A stretch of 64,000 nt of DNA, from assembly GCF_005239225.2 (NCBI RefSeq), contig NC_133302.1, positions 18,021,357 to 18,085,356 on the forward strand. The letters run 5' to 3'. Under the pieces are notes generated by a model, which searched no databases, was not told the origin of the DNA, and saw only the letters and a list, made by a program, of their open reading frames with translations. Both the position numbers and the translations under genes were made by a program. Shown here in pieces: positions 22,940 to 34,800 of this stretch; within the stretch, counting starts at the first letter, position 1, and every line of letters begins with the position of its first letter. Source of the DNA: Populus alba (Eukaryota; Streptophyta; Magnoliopsida; Malpighiales; Salicaceae).

Positions 22940-25270
22940 TCATGTGGAACCACCGGTTGTGGACCGGGAAAGCGATGTTGGGTGCACCAGGCACGCCGCC
23001 AATGCCTTCTCTAGGCTATTTACAACACCAGCCATGGATGGCCTGTCTCGACCTTCAAGCGTCACACAATCTGCTGCTAAGTACCCTATGTATATCACCG
23101 CCTCTATTTCAAACGGCGTTGGTGGCGGCACTCTTGAGTCTAAAACTCTATGGATTTCATCCTGGACAATGTAGGGCACAACAAAATCAACGACATTCCT
23201 TGGCACCCCGTTTTCGTTTTTGTGGATGGCCTTGAGCCCGGAGAGCATCTCCAGCAACACGACTCCAAAACTGTAGACATCACTCTTTGTGGTCAACTGC
23301 TGGAGTCTATAATACTCTGGGTCAATGTAGCCCACCGTGCCAGCTGCGCGGAGAGAGAGGTATGACATGTCATCTTCGGGGCCCATCAAAGAGAGACCGA
23401 AATCAGACACCTTGGCAGTCCACGTGGAGTCGAGCAATATGTTTGATGACTTGATATCACGGTGGATGACTGGTGGCACTGCGTATCTGTGAAGGTACTC
23501 GACGCCTCTGGCTGCATCTAGTGCTACCTTGATGCGTGCAGCCCAAGACATTAACGGTGAGTTCTCGAGCTTGTGGAGATGGTCATGGAGGGTGCCGTTG
23601 TGCACGTACTCGTAGACTAACACCCGCTCATTGCTATCTTCGCAGAATCCTAATAACCTGACAAGATTCTTGTGGTGGAGTCTTGAAAGAGATTCAAGCT
23701 CATTGACAAATGCATCGTCCTTGTCCTCTTGACGCCTTGTTCCGACAGCGTATGAAGAAGTGTTTGATATTTCAGCTCGCTTGATCGCTACTTCACGGCC
23801 ATCCTCTAATGTTGCTTGATAAACTGAACCAAAGCTTCCCGTGCCAATTGTTTTATCGTGTGAGAAATTGTTGGTGGCTTCAAGTATAACTTGCAAAGAG
23901 AACTCCTCCAAGTGACCCGCATTTCCCATGCTAACCAACTGGCTCAGCCGCTTCTCTAAGACCGGCGATGCTTCTTCAGCTTGTGGGGCATGAGGTTGGC
24001 TTGGACCACCACCCTGTTCAACAGGGGCTCCTGGTCCGGCCCCATCCAAGCGCCCGGAATCATGGACGCGGCAGCCTCTACACTTGCAGTACTTGAAGAG
24101 GAAGAACCCTACGACTAGCAATAAAATGAGGGAACCTACACATCCCACCACTAAAAAAGCTATCATTTTACCGCTCCATTTGCACCTCTTTTCTAGTGTT
24201 GGAGGCGGCGGTGGCGCAACTGCAGGTGGAACACTATTACCTATATTGCTCTTGGAATGCCGGCAAATCTGTTGTCCCTCGGGACACCATCTGCCAGATC
24301 CTCCTATGATATCATCCAGACCACAAGAACTTCTACAGGGTCCTGGCAATACAGACTTGAACACAATTGAATTGGGGTTAAAATTCTCATTACCCCAACA
24401 ATACAAGGAAAAATCCGATTTCTGAACTCCACAGAAGACTTTTCTTTTCGCTTCAATAGTACTGAAGCGAGTCTCCCTTAACCTCTCTGGCAAACTGAAA
24501 TTACCTTGCCCCCAACAAACTACTGTCTCATTAGTCCGCAGAGCGCAACCACGATTCTCCCCCAAGGCCATTGATATGAACTCACCTTGCGGCGGCTTCT
24601 CCCCTGGCATGCCCCAACAATCCAACTCACCAGTAAAATTTATAGCACAAGCATGCCTAGACCCAGCAGCAATTGCACTATAGTTCCCCTTGGGAAATTG
24701 GCCAACAACAGCCTTATAACTTCCTAGACAAGCAATATTCCCATATTCTAATAGCCCACATACGAAATCTTCACCAACAGCCATACTTGAAAAATTCTGA
24801 TCCACACTTCTGAACTTTCTCCGTGGCCAGCATTCGAGGCGATTAGTGGTATTAACTAGACCACAAGTCACAGAATTTCCTGCTTCCAGTTGACTGAGAG
24901 CCAGGCGTTGATAAATTCTCTTGTAGGACATGATAGTACCATTAACAGAGAATCTCCAACAAACCAAAGTTGAAGTAGCAGGAGACAAAGACAAGGATAT
25001 CAAACCACAGAGGAATCCATCTCCACCAACTATGGCAGAAAAGGAAGTTTTAGAATTCGAAGGGATTTGAATTCCACTAGGAAAACTTGAGCAGTTTAGA
25101 GAAGACTGTGTGGCACCAGGGACATTTACTAACGCACATACCAATGTTTTGTTAGAAATTTCAGATATCGACACAGTTGAGAGGGGAAAAACGAATGGAG
25201 TGAGAGAAGAAAAAAGAACGAAGTAGAAGAAGAGATGAGGAAGAGGTTGGCTAAAGAAATAACAAGCCAT
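22940..25270 (-). CDS. CCR4: CRINKLY4-related receptor-like kinase (CCR4-like)
   Basis: A single-exon gene for a 776-residue plasma-membrane receptor kinase of the CRINKLY4-related family, whose members relay surface signals in growth and cell-fate control; the ligand here is unknown. Residues 1-34 resemble a signal peptide. About 40-295 holds seven crinkly repeats, each with a C-[AG]-L/I...C-W/L-G pattern (e.g. 'HACAINFTGELDCWG'). A short Cys-rich stretch (C312, C316, C329, C336) stands where ACR4 has its TNFR-like region. A five-Pro run is at 353-357 and the membrane helix at about 368-392. The kinase (about 473-755) keeps the Gly loop GTGSFGSV (476-483), K497, HRD (603-605) and DFG (623-625), so it should be active. 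Absence of introns fits the family. It converges on AMK2, a neighbour pair apparently shared with Arabidopsis chromosome 5. CCR3 is the main alternative. Confidence 0.9.
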   Translation of the reverse strand: MACYFFSQPLPHLFFYFVLFSSLTPFVFPLSTVSISEISNKTLVCALVNVPGATQSSLNCSSFPSGIQIPSNSKTSFSAIVGGDGFLCGLISLSLSPATSTLVCWRFSVNGTIMSYKRIYQRLALSQLEAGNSVTCGLVNTTNRLECWPRRKFRSVDQNFSSMAVGEDFVCGLLEYGNIACLGSYKAVVGQFPKGNYSAIAAGSRHACAINFTGELDCWGMPGEKPPQGEFISMALGENRGCALRTNETVVCWGQGNFSLPERLRETRFSTIEAKRKVFCGVQKSDFSLYCWGNENFNPNSIVFKSVLPGPCRSSCGLDDIIGGSGRWCPEGQQICRHSKSNIGNSVPPAVAPPPPPTLEKRCKWSGKMIAFLVVGCVGSLILLLVVGFFLFKYCKCRGCRVHDSGRLDGAGPGAPVEQGGGPSQPHAPQAEEASPVLEKRLSQLVSMGNAGHLEEFSLQVILEATNNFSHDKTIGTGSFGSVYQATLEDGREVAIKRAEISNTSSYAVGTRRQEDKDDAFVNELESLSRLHHKNLVRLLGFCEDSNERVLVYEYVHNGTLHDHLHKLENSPLMSWAARIKVALDAARGVEYLHRYAVPPVIHRDIKSSNILLDSTWTAKVSDFGLSLMGPEDDMSYLSLRAAGTVGYIDPEYYRLQQLTTKSDVYSFGVVLLEMLSGLKAIHKNENGVPRNVVDFVVPYIVQDEIHRVLDSRVPPPTPFEIEAVIYIGYLAADCVTLEGRDRPSMAGVVNSLEKALAACLVHPTSLSRSTTGGST

Positions 25271-25960
25271 AGAAAGAATGGTTTGTGGGATAACTGGATA
25301 CTAGTTTCATGGTGGTACACAAGACAAGAGAAGAAGAAGATGGTGATGATATTTAGAGGTGGATTAGTGTAGCTTTTTGAAGGTGTATTTGGATTTATGA
25401 AGAAAAGAGAGGAAGGAAACGCGGTTTGATAGAGTTCGTAAAGGAGGACCAAAGACCAGGTCCTTTCAGGAACATTTTTATTGAAAGACTTTAGGCAGAG
25501 ATTTAGAAATATAGAGAGAGCGTGTGGTCAATAGTTGAGAGAGAGCGAGTGGTCAACCGTTGAAACTTGAAACTCGAAATACAAAAACAAATAATAATAA
25601 AAAGAAATGTAATGACAAAAGCAACAAAAAATAATAATTGCACAGACGAAAACATCGTTTGGCCAGACAAGATTTTTTTTATGCTAAAAGATTTAAAAGG
25701 CCCTTTTCACTTTCATTTCTCAATGGATATATTCAATTCGAGATTGGGTTAATAATTATAAGTAATTCAATTTTTAATATTTATAAATTATTTACTTTAT
25801 TCATTTAATTTTTTTTAATCTAACATATTGGATATATCAAGTTGAATTAATTTTTTTTGGATATATTTTATATATATATAAATTGAACATATGAAATCCA
25901 TTATTCTTTGATTATTAAAAAAATCAATTTAATTCAATAACTTAAATTTTTAGATAAGAT
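25271..25960. other. Upstream region of the CCR4-like gene
   Basis: Should contain its promoter and 5' UTR on the minus strand. It includes GA-rich stretches (25,320-25,350; 25,515-25,550). No clear TATA box chosen. A 107-codon frame ending at 25,129 overlaps the gene start in another frame and looks incidental. Confidence 0.35.
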
Positions 25961-26150
25961 TTTAAAATATAATTTATATTATTCTCTAACATACCCTTCA
26001 CAAGTTAAAGCTCTTTGAGCTTAAAATTTGCATAAATCTATATTACCTTATATTTAATTTTTATCAAATAAATAAGGATGATGAAATTCGAATTTGTGAT
26101 TGCTTAATCATCAAAGGTCTGATAAATTATATTATTTTCTAACATCGATA
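25960..26150. repeat. Dispersed 'ataatttatattattttct' repeat, copy 1
   Basis: Both edges carry 'aatttatattattctct/ttttct aacat', with 'agctctttgagctt', 'tttatcaaataaataaggatg' and 'atcatcaaaggtctgat' between them. The same order is found at 50,797-51,055 and, reversed, at 49,405-49,700 and 48,230-48,520. Confidence 0.65.
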
Positions 26151-26209
26151 ATCCTTAAAAATTTAAAGATGATTTAGTAAGTGTTATTAAGTAATGACAC
26201 ATTACATAT

Positions 26210-27330
26210 TCAATTCTCTTTTATTTCACCTCTGATTGGCTTCAATATGAAGAAGAAGAAGAAGATGATGAACAGTAACCAAAATAGTATTATTTTATTA
26301 AAGTTTATTTTAGTTTTTGTTATTTATGATTTCTCTCAATTACACCCTTGATTGACTTCAAACTTTTAATTTGATTAATTTTTCCCCCGAAGAACTTTAA
26401 TTTGCAGCGCCTTTTTTCATTTTGATCCTTGGTCTTGGATTTATACATTTTAACCCTTAATTGACCATTAGGCTTTCAATTCTCTTTAATTTCACCCCTG
26501 ATTTCATTTAATTTTATCCCAAGAGTTCGGCATCTTTTTTAAAATGTTCTTCGGCTATGAATTTTACCATTGATTTGAACCAATTGACTTTGTAAAAATT
26601 AAATTTAGTATCCTAAAATTTTAATTTTCTCAATTAAGCCCAAATTGGGCTCCCAAACTTAATTTCTCACAATTAAGCCCCTAATAAAATTAATTTGGCC
26701 CATTTAAAGTATAATTAAGTCTTTACACCTAATTAAATCCTTTAATTGGACCCAAATTAATTCTTAAACATAATTAAATCCTCAATTTAGCTCATTATTA
26801 AATTAAATTGGCCTATTAGAAATCTAATTATATCCTTAGATTTAATTTTTTTAAGCAGATTCATCTAATAATCATTTAATTTGTCCTTGATTATGCATTG
26901 TCTTTATAGTTTTAAGTAAAATGAGGTACAATTAGACTTTAAAATTACAACTCGATTTTATTTTTACATTTGAAATCCTTCTAGCTTGCTTTTTGCAAAA
27001 ATAACAGTCTTTTTAAGAATTTATTATTATTTTTTTTATTTTTATTTTGGTAAGAAAAAAAATGAATTTTAAAGAATAGCTCAAAAATAGGTTATGTCAA
27101 ACTGTTATTTTTATTAGTGGTTATAAAAAAAATATTATTTTTCCAATATTTTTCAATCTTATATTATATTCCTCGAATCTTTTACCAAATTGTGCTAATT
27201 TGGTGAAAGAACGCCATTATCTAAACCCAAACTAGAAGGCTAGTCATTTATAAGTCCACTGCTATGACTGGAATTGTAGGACTGGTCAATACACGCACCC
27301 CTTTGTATTTTTGTACTCTCTTAAATACTA
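26210..27330. repeat. LTR-like relic rich in 'aattaagccc' phrases
   Basis: Repeated wording of the type 'cacccttgattgac', 'ttaagcccctaataaaatt' and 'aattaaatcc' matches the style of the LTR-like blocks at 8.0 and 56.3 kb. No open frame of note and no defined ends. Confidence 0.4.
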
Positions 27331-27499
27331 CAAATTTCGTATATATACAATTTCCTTTTTTATTACATAAATGAATAAAGGGAGAGAACAAGAATTATTA
27401 TATTATGAACCAATATTAAGAAGAAAAAAAAAACTACGTACCTAAAGCATTGAAAAAAAGAGAGTTATGGTTTAAAGCAATTTTATAAAGTGTATAAAC

Positions 27500-27660
27500 T
27501 TAATTTGAGTTGTTTAAGGGCAATGTTGAATATTATTTTGTTTTAAATTAATTTTTTATGTTTTTAAATTGTTTTAATATACTGATATTAAAAATAAATT
27601 TTAAAAATAAAAAATAATTTTTTTAAAAATATATATATATATATATATATATCAGAGTCA
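27500..27660 (-). repeat. MITE-like repeat, partial
   Basis: 'aaattgttttaatatactgatattaaaaataaatttt' is the internal part of the abundant element seen intact at 63.46-63.64 kb. It ends in a (TA)n run at 27,631-27,651. Confidence 0.6.
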
Positions 27661-27747
27661 AACTAGTAACTACAAGGAAATAATCATATAAATTAATAGG
27701 AACGTCATGCATGTAACCTAAAGTGATGTAATTATATAAATTAAGAG

Positions 27748-27962
27748 CCTGTTTGGGGTTTAGTTTCAACCTGTTTTTTGATAAATTTTGAAATTATTTT
27801 TTTTGGCTAAAATTGAGTGCGATTTGAATTTTTTGGATCGTTTTGATGTACTGATATCAAAAATAATTTTTAAAAAATAAAAAAAATATTATTAACATGT
27901 TTTTTGACACAAAAAAGTATTTTAAAAGCAACAATTACCTTACTCTCAAACATCCTCTAAAT
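27748..27962 (-). repeat. MITE-like repeat, near full length
   Basis: Starts 'gcctgtttggggtttagttt', contains 'cgttttgatgtactgatatc' and 'attttttaaaaa'-type core, and ends 'actctcaaacatcctct'. Outer ends are inverted with respect to each other ('gtttggg' / 'tcaaaca'). Confidence 0.65.
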
Positions 27963-28299
27963 ATGATTGGAGTTTAATCCAAGTGGAAGTGCCTTGCGAA
28001 CTTCTGCCTTCTGGAAGTTTCTGACAAGTTGCATACAACAACGTAGGTAAATGATCTGGTCCCACCACGCAGACATTTCCAATTTTCTTTTTATTCAAGA
28101 GCTGAAATTTGAAATCAGAGTCTGGGATTTCCAACGAATCATCGTCCCTACTTAATATATAAAAAAAAGACAAAAAGAAAAAAAGAAAAAGGAAATTATT
28201 GGCAAGGATTTTCCATGCACTTGCACCTACTACATTTCCTATGTATTGTGACCTTGACTTTCCCTCTTTACTCTAACGAGCATTGTCTACTTTTCATGG

Positions 28300-28720
28300 T
28301 ATTATTTATATTTTTAAAATTGTTTTGATTTATGAAGGTTAAAAATAAAATAAAAAATATTTTTTAAAAAATAATTACTACTATAATATTAAATAATTTT
28401 TTAAATTTTATTTGATGTTGAGATTATAATTGCAATATAACTTTAACTCTATTTATGAGGAAAATTAAGGTTGCAAAACTCCTTTTCTTCCACTTTTGCA
28501 ACTCCAACCTGAACTCCAAACAGCACCTTATAACATGTTTGAGAATATAGTAATATATATTTTTAGATGATTTTTGAAAATACTTATCTTAAAAAAAATT
28601 AAATTAATATTTTTTTTAGTATTGTTTTTATGATTTTGATGTGTTGGTGTTAAAAATATATAAAAAAATATTTTGATATGTTTTCTTTAAACATTTTATA
28701 CCATGATATGAAACACGTAC
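28300..28720. repeat. Two partial MITE-like repeats
   Basis: 28,300-28,400 is an internal fragment. 28,530-28,720 begins 'acatgtttgagaatatagt', carries 'tgattttgatgtgttggtgtt' and decays at its right end. Surrounding 28,720-29,060 shows no gene. Confidence 0.5.
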
Positions 28721-29059
28721 TTAATACTTTGATGAAACTAAGTTTGATGTCTAAAATAATGCATTGCATATATGGACTGCTAGTAGCCTAGAATTAAGCA
28801 AGTCTGTCCTAAATCATATGAATTTCAGAGTCTAATCTTGGAGATGCAAATATGAATGAAAAAAGTCATTTGGAATGTGGAAGCTTAGCTAATAAGAGTA
28901 CTATACATAGTTTTTGGTGGAATGTGGAGTAAACAAGACTACTCTCCCAAATAATGCATTCCATAATTCTTATTTTATACATAGATTTTTTTGTTGAAAA
29001 ACATTTGGACTGTTTTTCAATTTGTACGTGTTGTCCTTACACAGATATACATAGTTAAT

Positions 29060-29352
29060 AATATAATTTTTAGACCCGGCTCGATTTAAGGTTCGGGTTA
29101 TGGGTTTTGATCGGGTTACCACGTCGCTTAGATTAATTTTTTTTAGTCAAAATGACGTCGTTTTAGTAAAAAAACAAAAACTAAAGTCAATGAGTTGCAA
29201 TCAGGTTTTTAACCAGGTCTTGCCAGGTCAATCCATCGGGTTACACCAGATTTTTTCTTTCATTGTTTTTCTTCAACCCGACCCGATTCCAGCTCATGAT
29301 TGGTTGGGTCTCGAGTCGACTTACCTAGCTGGACCGGGTTTCAAAACTATGA
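29060..29352. repeat. 'gacccggctcg...ggaccgggttt' repeat
   Basis: GC-richer block with 'cgggttatgggttttgatcggg' near its left edge and 'cccgacccgattcc' and 'accgggtttc' to the right, i.e. partly inverted. It resembles dispersed 'cgggtcaaccc' repeats elsewhere in this window (42 kb, 45 kb, 46 kb). A 94-codon frame across it is probably incidental. Confidence 0.5.
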
Positions 29353-29761
29353 TTAATAAACTTAAATATTGTAAAATTAACTAGCCTTTATTATTTCATT
29401 TTAAATATATTAAATCTCAACTTGTATGGGTCTTAATTAAATTATTAATAATCTTATTTACTACACAAACGTTATGTAATGTTTTGATTATTGTTTTTTT
29501 TTTTACTTGTATTTATTTATAATATTTATGTGTTTTTTAAAAAGAAATAGTTAATTTCTTAAGCAATTCATTAATTTAAAATATATTTTTAATAGTAATT
29601 TTAATCTGATTGATGTTGATAACAAAACAACATAACAATTTATTACTTAAAAAAAAAAATAACATGCTTAATCTCATAGCACATTAGCCAAAAAAATTGT
29701 AAAATATATTTTCGTTCATCCTCAATCACCTAGAATCTCCTTTGCAAACTAAAAAAAAAAA

Positions 29762-29945
29762 AAAAAAATGTTTAAAAATATAGATGTGATTGTTTTATAA
29801 AATGGTTTTTATTTTTAAAAATTAAAATAATATATATATATATTATTTTTAAAAAAATAGTTTTGATATAGTATATCAAAATAATTTAAAAATACTAAAA
29901 CATATTAATTTAAAATAAATATGTTTAAATATAAAAACAAACGGA
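29762..29945 (+). repeat. MITE-like repeat, left member of an opposed pair
   Basis: 'gtgattgttttataaaatgg ... tatcaaaataatttaaaaa ... acatattaattt' ending 'aaaaacaaacgg', in plus orientation; contains a short (TA)n. Confidence 0.65.
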
Positions 29946-30053
29946 TTAAAATGTGAACCGACCATCAATGGAGCTAGAAATTTAAGCTGAAAGAACCTAC
30001 TCGGTACCTTTTGAGTTGTGAACGGGCTTCTCGATCCTCGCCCATCAAGCTGA

Positions 30054-30257
30054 CCCATCACCGAGGCTGACTCGGTAGTCATTGGTGTGGATGTGGAAAA
30101 TCCCCATACTGCCAAAACTCCTATGGACCCCACCATGGAATCTCTCCAAAAAGCTGAATTGAGGAAGCCAGCTGTGCCGAGTGGAGAAGAACCTGCTCTA
30201 GTGCCAGTCCAGTTATGCCAATGGCTCATAATTAGGCATTGCCCCTACAATAGTTAA
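30054..30257 (+). other. GC-rich fragment bracketed by opposed MITE-like repeats
   Basis: A 67-codon stretch on the plus strand is free of stops and reads 'SVVIGVDVENPHTAKTPMDP', 'ESLQKAELRKPAVPSGEEPA' and 'VQLCQWLIIRHC'. The minus strand is open too (29,876-30,229). Base composition is near 50% GC in a region of about 25%. It has no start or splice context. It may be a piece of a host gene captured between transposon copies; which gene is unknown. Confidence 0.35.
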
Positions 30258-30309
30258 GGCATGCACCCCCACAGGTTTTTTCCAGACTAAATTGATCATG
30301 TTTATAAAT

Positions 30310-30485
30310 ATAGGTCAATCTGTACTTAAAAAAAAATTAAAATTTTTTATATATTTTGAATTGTTTTGATATTCTAATCTAAAAAATAATTTTTAAAAAA
30401 TAAAAAAATATTATTTTAATATATTTTAGCATGAAAAATACTGTGATAAAACAATCGTAACTATACTCTCAAGCATGCTATAAAA
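30310..30485 (-). repeat. MITE-like repeat, right member of an opposed pair
   Basis: Reverse-complement copy of the element at 29.76 kb: 'gaattgttttgatattctaat', 'ttttaaaaaataaaaaa', then 'acaatcgtaactatactctc'. Confidence 0.65.
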
Positions 30486-30489
30486 TTAT

Positions 30490-31500
30490 GTATTTTGTAC
30501 CGTGACTTGTGGTTGTGTTTATAGAAAAACATTATTTGTAAATATTTGGTTAGATATTAATTATATTTTTGTTGTTGTAGATCCCATCTAAAATTGAAGC
30601 TAAAACTCAGTTTCTTGAAAATTAATTTGAATTTTTTTTTTGCTAGGATGTGTTCTCCTCTCTTCTTCATCGACAATGCAGATAATTAACCATTACAATA
30701 TTTCTCAAAATAACTCGAGAGGTCTCCATTATTTAGATATGGAAAAATCCTGTCATTTCTCAAATTTTCATCTTTGTTCCCTTCTGTTCTTTTCTCTCGT
30801 CTCTTACTTAACAACAACAAAATCATTGTAAAATTTTTCCAAAACAACCCTCTCATCTTCATTGCTTTTCCCCCTCTCCTTCTCCTTTTGCATTAATAGT
30901 GGAGAGTGTTTTCACAAGTAATGGGTCGAAACAGGTCCTATCCAAACATAAATGTATTGATCATTGGGCTCAACCCAGTAAAATAAAACAAAATCCAAAA
31001 AAAGAATTATCAGATATTGTGTTTTATTTGAAAAATTAGTGTTTTAACATTATTCAATGGTACTACATAATTACATTAAAAGAATATTGCATGATGACAT
31101 AATATTTGCAGAATTTGATCACAATCTCAATTTTGTTCCTAATGATATTTTACCGGATATTGTTGCAAGCTCAGGAAGCAATGAAAATTATAATCTTTGT
31201 TGGATGGATTTCGTATGTGATTGGAATTGCAAATAGTTTAATGGAATAATAAAAAATACTTTATATAAAATATTGTTTATTTCATAATGTAGTAGTAGTA
31301 GTAGTTAAATCTATAATATTTTAATTAAAAACCATCAATATATATGTATTTTAGTTATTTTATAACCTCAATTTAAAAAGTATTTTTAATCAAGTATATT
31401 AAACTATTTTTTATTCAATCTTAATTTCAACCATAATTTTAATTAAAAATATATTTTATAAAATTACAAAAACTACTACAGTACCAAACATTCCTTTGTT
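30490..31500. mobile_element. Non-autonomous TIR transposon, copy B
   Basis: Aligned over most of its length with copy A at 3.48-4.32 kb. The right terminus 'ctactacagtaccaaacattcc' is the reverse complement of the type of left end seen in copy A. A small (TAG)n run sits at about 31,301-31,315. It ends only about 310 bp from the CEPR2-like stop codon, so it may lie in or near that gene's 3' UTR. No transposase. Confidence 0.7.
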
Positions 31501-31816
31501 TGAAGCAGACTTGAGCTTGCAAATTCTGCCATCTCTCTGGTGCAAGAGAATGCAGTAATCATATTCGTGTGGGAAACATAACAATGTTGCCATTCACAGA
31601 GAAGAAGCAGCAAAAATCTGGAGCCAATGATAATTAAATATTGATTATGCTTCCAAATACATATATATTCACAAAACGACAAGTCTAAGCACTCGATCAA
31701 ACAACATCAGAATGCTTTTTACAAACCATCATTATCTACTACTATATGTATATTATGCTCTCCAAACATGGCCGCCGTTGATGGGGGGAGGCAACACCTG
31801 CTTCAAAGGGAAATTA

Positions 31817-34800
31817 CTAGAGAAAAACTCTTTCGTTTTTGTCAGAACTGTAATCAGGAGACCTGTAAGCACAAGAATCAGCATCGACGAGCATCTTCAC
31901 CACCTCTCTCATGGTAGGGCGCAGATTCGGAAGCTTGGTCGTGCAAAGGACACCAATCTTCAAGACTTTGATCATTTCTTCCTGGGCAGATTCGGATGCC
32001 ACTTCCTCGTCGAGAACCTTGAGGATGTTTTCACGGTCGTTGAGATGAGATAAAACCCAGTAGGCAATATCTTTTCCTTCTCCGTATGCCTCGTCGATGG
32101 GCCTTTTACCGGTGACTAACTCTAAAAGCACAACACCAAAACTATATACATCACTCTTTTCAGTGACTTTAAGACTGTATGCCATCTCTGCATTAAGACA
32201 TCAGTGTATGAATTAGAACAGTTCATTTCATCATAGGAAAGAGATATGTGAAAGTTCATAGGAATGCAGTTTCCAAAAGCAGAATTGAGCATCGTAAAAT
32301 TGTGAAAACTTCAATGTTAAATAAGTATGCAATTCCAAAAGCAAGTCTTGCAGAACTCACCAGGAGCAATATAACCATGAGTGCCAGTAAATGAGCTATT
32401 ATCACACCCCTTAAGGGACATTTCGGTGAGCTTTGCAGCCCCAAAATCAGCGATTTTTGGCTCATTATCTTCATCAAGTAAAATGTTGCTTGACTTTATA
32501 TCTCTATGAAGAATAGGAGGGGAGCAATCATGGTGCAGATATGCAATTCCTTTAGCAGCTCCCAGAGCAATCTTATATCTCTGACTCCAATCCAATTCAG
32601 GCTGCCCGTCTTTGATCCGTGTGTGAAGTGCTTGAAACAAGTTACCATTAGGCATGTACTCGAAAACCAGAAAACTTGATTCTCCTTTGAGTAAACTAGC
32701 ATAAAGCTTCAGGATATTCCTATGCCTGATCTTCCCCAAAATCTCCATTTCAGCTTCCAGGAACTTCAGACCATCTCCCTTCCACAGCTGCTTTACAGCC
32801 ACTGCACCACGGTTTTTCTTCAAATCCAAGCGATACACTTTTCCTGTGCCACCACAGCCAATCAGATTGTCTTCTTCCAGATCACATAATTCATCTGCAT
32901 CAATATCCAGTTGGTGGAAAGATGAAATTTTCCATTTCGGGTCTCCTTCCTTCTTCCCTTCCAAGTCATTTTTCATCTGAGCTTGACCATGCTTGAAGTT
33001 CCGGTAACTCAAAAGTAGCATACCAGTTAAAACAAAAACCAGCACACATGCTATTATTGAGAACAAGACCAGCTTATCTCCAAACTTCCTTTCTTGATCT
33101 TGTCTTCCCAAGCAAACCTTTATCCCTGAATTTATAATGGTTTTGGAATTTTCATCAACACAAAGTTCCTTGTTACCAATAAATGCTCTGTCTCCACCCA
33201 TTGTCAAAAGAACTGAGGGAACCCTTCCTGACAACTGGTTTTCAGACAAATCAATGGAACTTAGCTTCAACTTTTCTAAACCTTCCGGGATCAAACCATT
33301 TAGCTTGTTTCGTGAAAGATTCAGAGAGTTTAAAGAGCTCATCAATGTAATAGTAATTGGGATACGACCACTTAAAGAATTTGAAGCAATATTCAAGTCG
33401 ACAACTCTGGCACAATCCCCCAGTTCTGATGGTATGGATCCTGTCAATGAATTCTCTTCCAAATGCAATGATGATAACTGCTGCAAAGAACCAATATCAG
33501 AAGGTATTACACCAGAGAAGTTATTATTATTCAAGTACAACTTCTCTAGATTCATTAGCTTGCCAAGTTCAGATGGGAGCTGACCCGAAAACCTATTGTT
33601 TTGCAAAATCAACTGATTCAAGCTGATAGACAGCCTTATTTGAGGAGATACTTCACCAGTGAAGTCGTTATCGCTGAAATCAATTATACTGGCAAGTGGC
33701 ATTGCCCAAACCCCCTCCGGAATCTTCCCTGTCAACTGATTCTTATTGACCCTGAACCTCCACAAAGTTTTGCACCCAGCATACGAATCCGGCAACACTC
33801 CAGAAAAACGGTTTCCCAGGGCAAGCAAGTACTGTAACTGCTTGCTTTCGCACAAGAACCTGGGAAAACTACCTGAAAATTGATTTTCAGATATATCAAT
33901 ACTGTTTAATGGTGAGAACCGGCCGAAATTGGTTGGGAACTCCCCTGAAAAATTGTTTTGGTAGATTGAGAAGCCATTAAGATGGTGCATCTCTCCAAAA
34001 CCAGCAGGGATTTCTCCTGAAAAGTTGTTTTGATGACCCTGAAAAATCGTCAAACTCTTCAAGCTACCAATTCCCTCAGGCAGCTTCCCATATAACTGAT
34101 TAGAAGAAACATCAAATTCCTGCAGAAGTGTGAGATTGGCAAGCTCTGGTGGGATTTCCCCAGTCAAATTATTAGAAAAGAGCTCAATTTTAGTAAGCTT
34201 TCGCAACTTGGATATTGATTTTGGGAACTGCCCAGAGATCTTGTTCCGAGAGATATCCAATGTCTGCAAATTCTCCAGTTCGAATATGGATTCTGGAATC
34301 TCTCCTGTCAAATGGGAATTTGCCAGAAAGAGCCAAGTCAAGTTCTTCAGGTTTCCGATACTCTCAGGGATTTCACCAACATGATATTCATTTACCCCTA
34401 AACCAAGCGCAAGTAGTCCACTTAAATTGCCAGTCCAGGATGGGAATCTACCAGAAAAGTAGTTCTCTGACAAATCAAGAATCTCCAAGTTTCTCAACGA
34501 AGAGAGATCTGGCATGACTCCCACCATTGTATTGCCAGTGAGATTCAGTACTCTGAGCTTGCTACAGTTAATGACTCCATCTGGAAGCTTCCCGGAAATA
34601 GCATTTGAGGGCAACCATAGGGACATCAGGCTTTCAAGGGCAGAAATGGATGGTGAAATCACGCCCGAGAGAGACTGATTATCAAATGAGATTGCAGTCA
34701 CTTTCCCAGATAGAGGATCACAAGTAATCCCTGAGAATTCACATGGAGATTCTGATTCTTTCCACGACTCCAAAACATTCAAAGGGTCTTTCAGCTGGCT

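Noticed and set aside
22929..23365. Plus-strand ORFs opposite the CCR4-like kinase
   Set aside because: They are antisense shadows of conserved kinase codons and have no motifs of their own.
27946..28173. 75-codon minus-strand ORF ('KIGNVCVVGPDHLPTLLYAT')
   Set aside because: It starts inside low-complexity sequence and ends in a MITE-like repeat. The middle is protein-like, but too short and isolated to call.
33137..34517. Several plus-strand ORFs opposite the LRR region of the CEPR2-like gene
   Set aside because: Shadows of the LRR coding sequence; the repeats keep the opposite strand open by chance.
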